A stretch of DNA of 6,138 bases from Nitrososphaerota archaeon. Lineage in GTDB: Archaea > Thermoproteota > Nitrososphaeria > Nitrososphaerales > Gagatemarchaeaceae. The number at the start of each line of letters is the position of its first letter. The stretch's first letter is position 1. The notes under the pieces are model-generated. The model ran no database searches. It saw nothing but the letters and a program-made list of their open reading frames with translations, and was not told the origin of the DNA. Positions 1 to 3,654 of the stretch are shown here, one piece after another. Made by a program: the position numbers and the translations under genes. The DNA lies in NCBI GenBank assembly GCA_005877225.1, contig VBPK01000189.1, positions 1,140 to 7,277 of the forward strand, given 5' to 3'.

Positions 1-117
1 TGGGAGAAACTTCAGATTTCTCAGGACCCCGCAAGCGCCGGCTGCAGGCAGGCGAACAGAAGTCGTGTGCGCGAGCGGCGCCTGAAACGGGACGGCCGTC
101 GGAGGATACTGATACCT

Positions 118-591
118 CTAGACCGACAGCCTTCTAATCGCCTCACGGATGCTCCAAACCTCGATTATCCCGGATTCCTTGATCCTGTCGAAATCCCTAT
201 CGTTGGTTATCAGGACTGTCTTCGCTTGAAGGCATGCTGCGGCGTGCAAAATGTCTGCGGCCTCCCGTTCCGGGAGGTACGGTCTGCAGCGTGCCACAGC
301 TTCGTCCCCGATTTCTGCAACTTCGCGCATCTTTCCGGTTAGTCGCCCGAGAATCAGCTCGCTTGTCTCGGAATTCAACTCCTCCGCGAGTCGTTTGTAC
401 TCATCCAACAGCCAGAGGCTACCGAATAGTTCCAGCTCGCTATCAGTGACCAACCTCATCAAGAGGGCCAAAGAGCCTGTGTCGGTACTGGCTGTTCGGC
501 TGCGTCCTGAGAACGGCTTTATCGCTGCGACGGAGACGTTTGTATCAACCACGAAGCGCCTTGGGGCGCTCTCCCCTTCTGACCCGATCAT
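118..591 (-). CDS. vapC: PIN-domain toxin ribonuclease (VapC-like)
   Basis: Predicted 157-residue PIN-domain ribonuclease, the toxin half of a type II toxin-antitoxin pair; the family cleaves RNA in the cytoplasm using Mg2+ held by acidic residues. Visible features are the opening strand FVVDTNV with D16, a central acidic residue near E64 (LLDEYKR), D113 in EAADILHAAA, and the C-terminal TNDRDFD block with D131 and D133. This is the normal PIN order. At 157 residues it resembles the longer 'putative toxin, PIN family' proteins rather than a minimal VapC. The ATG start overlaps the antitoxin gene by 47 bases and has a GGAG four bases upstream (plus-strand 596-599). A GTG at 550-552 (V14) would give a 144-residue protein overlapping by only 8 bases, but it would cut into the first beta strand. 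Co-transcription with the upstream antitoxin is inferred. The RNA target cannot be read from the sequence. Confidence 0.88.
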   Translation of the reverse strand: MIGSEGESAPRRFVVDTNVSVAAIKPFSGRSRTASTDTGSLALLMRLVTDSELELFGSLWLLDEYKRLAEELNSETSELILGRLTGKMREVAEIGDEAVARCRPYLPEREAADILHAAACLQAKTVLITNDRDFDRIKESGIIEVWSIREAIRRLSV

Positions 592-820
592 TCGACTCCG
601 TCTCGATCCTCCTTGCTACTTCATCCACGTCTTTCCCCTTAAGCTCCACTCTGAGTCGGTCTGCGATTTCCTTTATGTCGAGCTTCTTCAGTATCAGGAC
701 GCCTCCGTCCGTCTCCGCCACGAGAAGCGCGCTGTCCTCCGCAAGGTTCATCCGATCCCTAATCTCCTTGGGAATCACCACCCTCCCCGCCTTGTCTATC
801 GTCGTTATGGCTTCCACCAT
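545..820 (-). CDS. vapB: AbrB/SpoVT-type antitoxin (VapB-like)
   Basis: Predicted 91-residue antitoxin. Residues 1-47 form a swapped-hairpin AbrB/SpoVT DNA-binding domain, with the hallmark TIDKAGRVVIPKEIRDRMNL followed by a hydrophobic strand (GGVLILKKL). The charged C-terminal tail (about residues 48-91, rich in R, E, D and K) would wrap around and block the PIN toxin encoded next, as known for VapB proteins. The gene directly precedes and overlaps the toxin gene, the standard antitoxin-first order. The domain usually also represses its own promoter; an inverted repeat and TATA-like box lie 5 to 33 bases upstream. No strong Shine-Dalgarno is visible before the ATG, which fits a leaderless mRNA. 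The alternative of a stand-alone AbrB regulator is unlikely given the partner. Confidence 0.9.
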   Translation of the reverse strand: MVEAITTIDKAGRVVIPKEIRDRMNLAEDSALLVAETDGGVLILKKLDIKEIADRLRVELKGKDVDEVARRIETESNDRVRRGERPKALRG

Positions 821-824
821 TCTA

Positions 825-842
825 CCATTAATACCATAATGG
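825..842. promoter_or_regulatory. Candidate antitoxin operator (inverted repeat)
   Basis: Arms CCATTA (825-830) and TAATGG (837-842) are perfect inverted copies with a six-base spacer. On the minus strand the motif ATGGT(A/G) occurs three times at 8 to 9 base steps, the last including the antitoxin start codon. The site lies between the TATA-like box and the ATG, where a bound AbrB-type antitoxin would block transcription. Arms this short arise by chance, so position is the main argument. Confidence 0.4.
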
Positions 843-844
843 CA

Positions 845-853
845 CTAAATAAG
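845..853 (-). promoter_or_regulatory. TATA-like box of the first toxin-antitoxin operon
   Basis: Minus-strand CTTATTTAG is centred about 29 bases before the antitoxin ATG at 820. Archaeal transcription starts roughly 25 to 27 bases after the TATA centre, so the transcript would begin at or within a few bases of the start codon. The box is AT-rich against GC-richer surroundings. Confidence 0.5.
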
Positions 854-876
854 CATATCTGTTGCGGTGGTTAGGT

Positions 877-1141
877 TCAGGTCCTTGACCGGTCCCTTTC
901 GCGCAAACCATCAAAGATTATGAGCGTGCCCCCTCGGCGGTCTGAGAATAGCTTTTGGTCGTAAAAGACAAGATTGAGTGCATTTCGGAGCCGGCGGCCA
1001 AGGCCTCCGGGATGACAGCCTGACGAAGACGGTGTGTCCTTCAATTCCGACAATTTCAAAACCCAGTTTGTCGCGATACCATTCCGCCGATTTCTTTGCG
1101 TCGTGGGCGAGGATTGCGACGGATCCCACCCCGGTAATCAT
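877..1141 (-). pseudogene. Broken glyoxalase/VOC-family gene remnant
   Basis: The minus-strand frame from ATG 1141 begins with a clear VOC (glyoxalase/bleomycin-resistance/dioxygenase) first motif: MITGVGSVAILAHDAKKSAE, then WYRDKLGFEIVGIEGHTVFV. After about residue 42 the frame turns into low-quality sequence rich in R, P and C, and it stops at 911. A complete single-domain VOC protein needs about 110 to 130 residues. A different minus frame, ending at 877, then contains NALNLVFYDQKL and RRGGTLIIFDGL, which could be degraded versions of the central VOC strands. This suggests at least one frameshift near 1000-1025 plus loss of the C-terminal metal-ligand region. The N-terminal assignment is well supported; the second-frame match is an inference. 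No function is expected. Confidence 0.6.
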
Positions 1142-1254
1142 TGGCTGTCAGCGCCTCAGTCCCATGTAATTCATTTATGGGTTTCTCATCGTAAAGGAAC
1201 TCGGCCAAAGGATCCCAGCTAGAGCTTACCGTTGCTCAGGTTCCACACACTCGT

Positions 1255-1296
1255 ACGCTTGAATCGAAGCGCGGGCCCGGTGGTCCACGCTTGAAT
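1255..1296. repeat. Close 10-bp direct repeat upstream of the methyltransferase
   Basis: ACGCTTGAAT occurs at 1255-1264 and again at 1287-1296, 32 bases apart. The segment between them contains the first copy of the CGGGCCCGGTGG repeat. AAGCG (1267-1271) can also pair with CGCTT (1288-1292). No known element type is recognised. The 1142-1349 stretch is otherwise without a supported gene. Confidence 0.4.
1272..1283. repeat. 12-bp repeat, left copy
   Basis: CGGGCCCGGTGG is identical to bases 2209-2220 on the other side of the methyltransferase gene. Downstream of each copy, after 35 or 38 bases, GTGGATT appears (1308-1314 and 2248-2254) in a partly matching context. One 12-base match in a 6-kb window is near chance; the shared second block makes common origin more plausible. 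Confidence 0.35.
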
Positions 1297-1340
1297 GGGT
1301 CCTCAATGTGGATTCCGAGGGATCCGCCTGAGCCGCGTTT

Positions 1341-1346
1341 GGTGAG
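1341..1346 (+). promoter_or_regulatory. Ribosome binding site of the FkbM gene
   Basis: GGTGAG lies three bases before the ATG at 1350 and matches part of the GGAGGTGA Shine-Dalgarno consensus. It supports this start, though the spacing is short. Confidence 0.5.
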
Positions 1347-1349
1347 TCA

Positions 1350-2207
1350 ATGACCATCAGGCACCCCGGAGATTTGATCAGAGTACCTTTCGGCAACAAT
1401 TACCCGACGCTTGTTTACGAGAGGCGTAAAAGAGAATGGATGAGGGTCAAAGAGAGATTCAGGGAGACTCCAAAGACAATTCGTGGTTTGAAAATCTACC
1501 TCAATCCAGACGATCTTTCTCCAGTCGGTGTTTCAATAGGAACGACGGGTTGGCTCAACCTCGCCCTCACCTCTCTCGCTCTCAACCTGGCCAAGCCAGG
1601 AATGAAGGTTATCGATGTCGGAGCGAACATCGGTTACTACACGCTTCTTTTCGCCAGCCGGGTCGGCACATCTGGAATAGTCGTATCGTTCGAGCCCGAG
1701 CCGCTGAATTGTTCCTACCTCAGGAGGTCTGTTGACTCGAATTCCTTCAGGAACGTGGTCGTCAAAGAGATGGCCGTATCAGATAGCGACGGTGAAACAT
1801 CGCTGCAGCTGTCTCCACCGTCTGAGCCCCAAACACATTCGACTTATTTTGAGAGACAGGGACCTTCTATCAGTGTTCAATGCACCTCTTTGAACAGTGT
1901 CTTCGACTCGCTTGGTCGGGCAAGAATCGATATTCTGAAGATTCACGTGAGCGGCGCGGAAATGACCGTCCTCAAAGGAGGACTGGAGATGATAGAGAAG
2001 TCACATCCCACTATCATCACAGTCTACGGGCGAGTCCCATGGGAAGAGACACCTGACCTATTGAAGCGCTTGTCCGAGTCCTACGACTTCTACGAAGTCG
2101 TCCCAAGGCCGTGGCTCTTGAGACGAATCAGTCTGATTGAAATCTTGGCCCGAGAATGGGTCGAATTGTGTCTGAGACCGAAATCACCTGAGTTCCTCGA
2201 TAATTGA
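1350..2207 (+). CDS. FkbM-family SAM-dependent methyltransferase
   Basis: Predicted 285-residue class I methyltransferase of the FkbM family, whose members O-methylate sugars, polyketides or other small molecules with S-adenosylmethionine. After an 80-residue lead (including GLKIYLNPDDLSPVG), motif I is at 87-101: VIDVGANIGYYTLLF, the SAM-binding glycine loop. The acidic strand-2 end is FEPEP (114-118), followed by the family-typical N-rich helix and VVVKEMAVSDSDGE. Near 194-204 the usual DVLKIDVEGAE block reads DILKIHVSGAE: H199 and S201 replace the usual D and E, while E204 is kept. Activity or substrate may therefore differ. The C-terminal 60 residues contain a basic/hydrophobic stretch (PRPWLLRRISLIEIL) that might touch membrane or partner. 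No glycosyltransferase or biosynthetic neighbour is visible, so the substrate is unknown. It is the only large plus-strand gene in this part, and flanking repeats hint at a moved cassette. Confidence 0.87.
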   Translation: MTIRHPGDLIRVPFGNNYPTLVYERRKREWMRVKERFRETPKTIRGLKIYLNPDDLSPVGVSIGTTGWLNLALTSLALNLAKPGMKVIDVGANIGYYTLLFASRVGTSGIVVSFEPEPLNCSYLRRSVDSNSFRNVVVKEMAVSDSDGETSLQLSPPSEPQTHSTYFERQGPSISVQCTSLNSVFDSLGRARIDILKIHVSGAEMTVLKGGLEMIEKSHPTIITVYGRVPWEETPDLLKRLSESYDFYEVVPRPWLLRRISLIEILAREWVELCLRPKSPEFLDN

Positions 2208-2208
2208 A

Positions 2209-2220
2209 CGGGCCCGGTGG
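2209..2220. repeat. 12-bp repeat, right copy
   Basis: Second copy of CGGGCCCGGTGG, beginning two bases after the methyltransferase stop codon. It overlaps a small GC-rich hairpin and is followed by GTGGATTGCA (2248-2257), a 10-mer that recurs at 3281-3290. Confidence 0.35.
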
Positions 2221-2225
2221 GGGCC
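2211..2225 (+). terminator. Possible short GC hairpin after the FkbM gene
   Basis: GGCCC (2211-2215) and GGGCC (2221-2225) pair around a five-base loop, starting four bases after the methyltransferase stop. No T-run follows, so a terminator role is weakly supported; it may simply be part of the repeat. Confidence 0.25.
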
Positions 2226-2369
2226 AAACCCATAGTGTGTTCTGAAGGTGGATTGCACGAGTCCCTCCTGCTGTCAGGGGCCGATAGACCCGTCCACTCG
2301 AGAAGTTAGGAAGGTCACTGCTCACGCCGCTTTCCTGGGCGATGCAGGCCCGCCCAAGAAACCTTGAAG

Positions 2370-2375
2370 GGTGAT
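2370..2375 (+). promoter_or_regulatory. Ribosome binding site deciding the small ORF start
   Basis: GGTGAT sits five bases before the GTG at 2381 and matches the core of the archaeal Shine-Dalgarno consensus. An in-frame TGA at 2372-2374 lies just upstream, so the reading frame can begin only at GTG 2381, or at TTG 2375 where the site would be too close. Confidence 0.55.
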
Positions 2376-2380
2376 TGACC

Positions 2381-2533
2381 GTGAAGAAGCTTTCCAAGAA
2401 GACCAAGTCCGAGCTTAAACTAATCGCGGCGCTGACGCACGACGCGACGCTAGCGGCAGAGGAGAAGCTCTCAGGGCTTGCCGAGAGGAGGAGGGATTCC
2501 ACAAGTGCTGAAGGGAAACCTTACGATCGGTAG
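2381..2533 (+). CDS. Small basic helical protein, 50 residues, unknown function
   Basis: Short GTG-started ORF that I do not recognise. The product would start MKKLSKKTKSELKLIAALTH and continue with an A/E-rich stretch (ATLAAEEKLSGLAERRR) before a polar tail ending KPYDR. The composition (many K, E, A, R and L; no Cys or Trp) predicts one or two amphipathic helices in a soluble cytoplasmic protein. Support for a real gene is the well-spaced GGTGAT site, a stop codon just before the start, and a hairpin beginning on the stop codon. The opposite-strand ORF over this region is serine-rich and looks like its shadow. It lies 173 bases after the methyltransferase on the same strand and faces the second toxin-antitoxin pair. 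It carries no recognisable domain, and a chance ORF remains possible. Confidence 0.5.
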   Translation: MKKLSKKTKSELKLIAALTHDATLAAEEKLSGLAERRRDSTSAEGKPYDR

Positions 2534-2562
2534 CTGAGCGAATCAAGCGATTCTCTTCAGCT
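2532..2562 (+). terminator. Two-part hairpin at the small ORF stop codon
   Basis: AGCTGA (2532-2537) pairs with TCAGCT (2557-2562), and inside it GAATC (2540-2544) pairs with GATTC (2549-2553) around the loop AAGC. That gives 11 base pairs with a small 2/3-base internal loop. It starts within the TAG stop of the small ORF. No long T-run follows, so it may be an RNA 3'-end or stability structure rather than a classical terminator. Confidence 0.5.
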
Positions 2563-2617
2563 GATTCTTGCGAGTCAGGTCAATTGTCGGCGATGCACCG
2601 AAGACGATGACAGAAGC

Positions 2618-3001
2618 TCAAATAACTAAACAATCACTTTCCCCAGAAAAGTCTTTGTCGATCGTCAAAACGCGTTGACCAATCGAACGGGCTGTCGCTA
2701 GGATAATCCCGTCAATCAACCCAAAATCGCCGTGTTCTGCATTTCGTCTTCGATGTTTTATCTCCGACGCGTTGAGGCATATTCGCTCGTCAAGCGGAAC
2801 TATTCGTGCGAACTCCTTGACTGCGTCCACCCTGCTTTGAGGAGGAGCGCCATTCTTCGTTGCCCAATCGGCTATCTCAGCGAGTTGGACCATGGAGACG
2901 TATGTTTCTTCGTCTCCGACCTCCGCCACGATCTTTCTGAAGCGCGCGGACCCGGCCGGACTTCTGAATATCTCCACAACTACACTCGTATCAAGCAGCA
3001 C
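2618..3001 (-). CDS. vapC: PIN-domain toxin ribonuclease (VapC)
   Basis: Predicted 127-residue VapC toxin, normal length for the family, acting as an Mg2+-dependent endoribonuclease on cellular RNA. The PIN acidic residues are in place: D4 in MLLDTSVVVE, E42 in VQLAEIADW, D97 in GLIDGIILATAR (D92 nearby), and D115/D117 in TIDKDF. The start codon is GTG, and it overlaps the last base of the antitoxin stop (TAGTG on the minus strand), which implies translational coupling to the antitoxin. The sequence differs clearly from the toxin at 118-591, so the two pairs are not a recent duplication. The 3' end is T-rich on the coding strand, which may aid termination. It converges with the small plus-strand ORF that ends 84 bases away. 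Confidence 0.9.
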   Translation of the reverse strand: MLLDTSVVVEIFRSPAGSARFRKIVAEVGDEETYVSMVQLAEIADWATKNGAPPQSRVDAVKEFARIVPLDERICLNASEIKHRRRNAEHGDFGLIDGIILATARSIGQRVLTIDKDFSGESDCLVI

Positions 3002-3219
3002 TAGAACCTATCACGCTTCTCTCGGGTGAACGGTTCAGACTGGGCATCGATACCAGCCATCTTCTTGAGGACCTCCTTGCGCCTCTGTTTTGGTATGGGA
3101 ACGGCGAGCTTCACCACATCTCCTTCCTTTGCCCCTGTTTCTTCTAGAATTTCCTTGGGAATTATCACCGCCATCGAGTTCCCCAACCGCCTGATCTTGC
3201 CTTCAAAGAGAGTGGACAT
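3001..3219 (-). CDS. vapB: AbrB/MazE-type antitoxin (VapB)
   Basis: Predicted 72-residue antitoxin and DNA-binding autorepressor. Residues 1-42 carry the swapped-hairpin AbrB fold: LFEGKIRRLGNSMAVIIPKE, then ILEETGAKEGDVVKLAV. The basic/charged tail (QRRKEVLKKMAG to TREKRDRF) should bind the PIN toxin encoded next. The open frame extends up to ATG 3252, but that start would add 11 residues lying over the TATA-like box and palindrome. The ATG at 3219 begins right before the domain and is 27 bases from the TATA centre, so I chose it. The stop codon TAG shares a base with the toxin GTG. The lack of a Shine-Dalgarno fits a leaderless message. Confidence 0.88.
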   Translation of the reverse strand: MSTLFEGKIRRLGNSMAVIIPKEILEETGAKEGDVVKLAVPIPKQRRKEVLKKMAGIDAQSEPFTREKRDRF

Positions 3220-3226
3220 CAGCGTT

Positions 3227-3242
3227 GTTATAACGTAATAAC
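3227..3242. promoter_or_regulatory. Candidate operator palindrome of the second antitoxin
   Basis: GTTATAACGTAATAAC matches its reverse complement at 14 of 16 positions, centred on ACGT. It can also be read as two tandem 8-base units, GTTATAAC and GTAATAAC. It lies between the TATA-like box and the ATG at 3219, the place where a VapB dimer would repress its own promoter. Binding by this antitoxin is an inference. Confidence 0.5.
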
Positions 3243-3250
3243 TAATAAAC
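3242..3250 (-). promoter_or_regulatory. TATA-like box of the second toxin-antitoxin operon
   Basis: Minus-strand GTTTATTAG is centred about 27 bases before the chosen antitoxin start, predicting transcription from the start codon itself or within a few bases. It closely resembles CTTATTTAG in front of the first antitoxin. Confidence 0.5.
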
Positions 3251-3341
3251 ATATCGGCGCATGCCCGCTCGGGAGGTTAAGTGGATTGCAGAGGCTCTGC
3301 TGCATCGCTCAAGGGATTGCATGCTGAAACGAGCGTAATGA

Positions 3342-3602
3342 TCAGTGACACCCCGTCAAGGGGAACCCTTCATACCTTAAGGGGAACGTCCGGACGAGAA
3401 GCAGGTTCACCTTCAGGACATTCACGTAGGCGTTCCCGAAGATCCAGAATGTCCCCTCCTCGTTCTGGTTGACCAGGGCGGTGATGTTGGACTGCGGAAT
3501 CCTCGTCCGTTCGCTTATCCTCGGGATCTGCGAGTACTCAGCCGTGAACTTACTTATGATAGGTATCATAGGTGCGTAATTTCCTTCAATCTTCCCTGAC
3601 AC
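3342..3602 (-). pseudogene. Coding-like fragment of unknown family (small gene or remnant)
   Basis: I do not recognise this protein. The open frame, if begun at GTG 3602, gives 86 residues; ATG 3569 would give 75. The part from about 3548 down to 3390 looks truly coding: third codon positions are mostly G or C, and a beta-rich run (EEGTFWIFGNAYVNVLKVNL) is preceded by PRISERTRIPQSNITALVNQ. The first 18 codons and the last dozen lack this codon pattern, and neither possible start has a well-placed ribosome binding site. The frame closes shortly upstream within the protease 3' end. This pattern suggests a surviving piece of a larger gene, though a small expressed protein cannot be excluded. It follows the protease on the same strand, 52 bases downstream. 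Confidence 0.35.
3555..3570. repeat. 16-bp AT-rich palindrome
   Basis: TATGATA (3555-3561) and TATCATA (3564-3570) are perfect inverted arms with a two-base centre. The site sits at the 5' border of the coding-like part of the 3342-3602 fragment and overlaps its possible ATG at 3569. It might be a regulator site. About two such palindromes are expected by chance in this length. Confidence 0.3.
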
Positions 3603-3654
3603 CGCGTAGGATGACGCGCCGGAATCAGCGATGCCGCGGTGAGTTTCGCAGGTG

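Noticed and set aside
67..342. 91-codon plus-strand ORF at the left edge
   Set aside because: Mostly antisense to the first PIN toxin and without any recognisable motif; a C-terminal piece of an upstream gene in bases 1-117 cannot be shown either.
251..874. 207-codon plus-strand ORF over the first toxin-antitoxin pair
   Set aside because: It lies antisense to two clearly recognisable genes, is rich in S, R and P, and has no domain; it is a shadow frame.
2209..2290. GGGCCCGGTGG as the start of a tRNA or other structured RNA
   Set aside because: The bases that follow do not form D, anticodon and T arms or a closing acceptor stem.
2128..2502. 124-codon minus-strand ORF
   Set aside because: The serine-rich peptide mirrors the lysine/glutamate-rich small plus-strand ORF and also runs over the end of the methyltransferase gene.
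3288..3300. GCAGAG-G-CTCTGC palindrome
   Set aside because: Six-base arms with a one-base centre are expected about once in a window this long, and it is not placed at a promoter or gene end.
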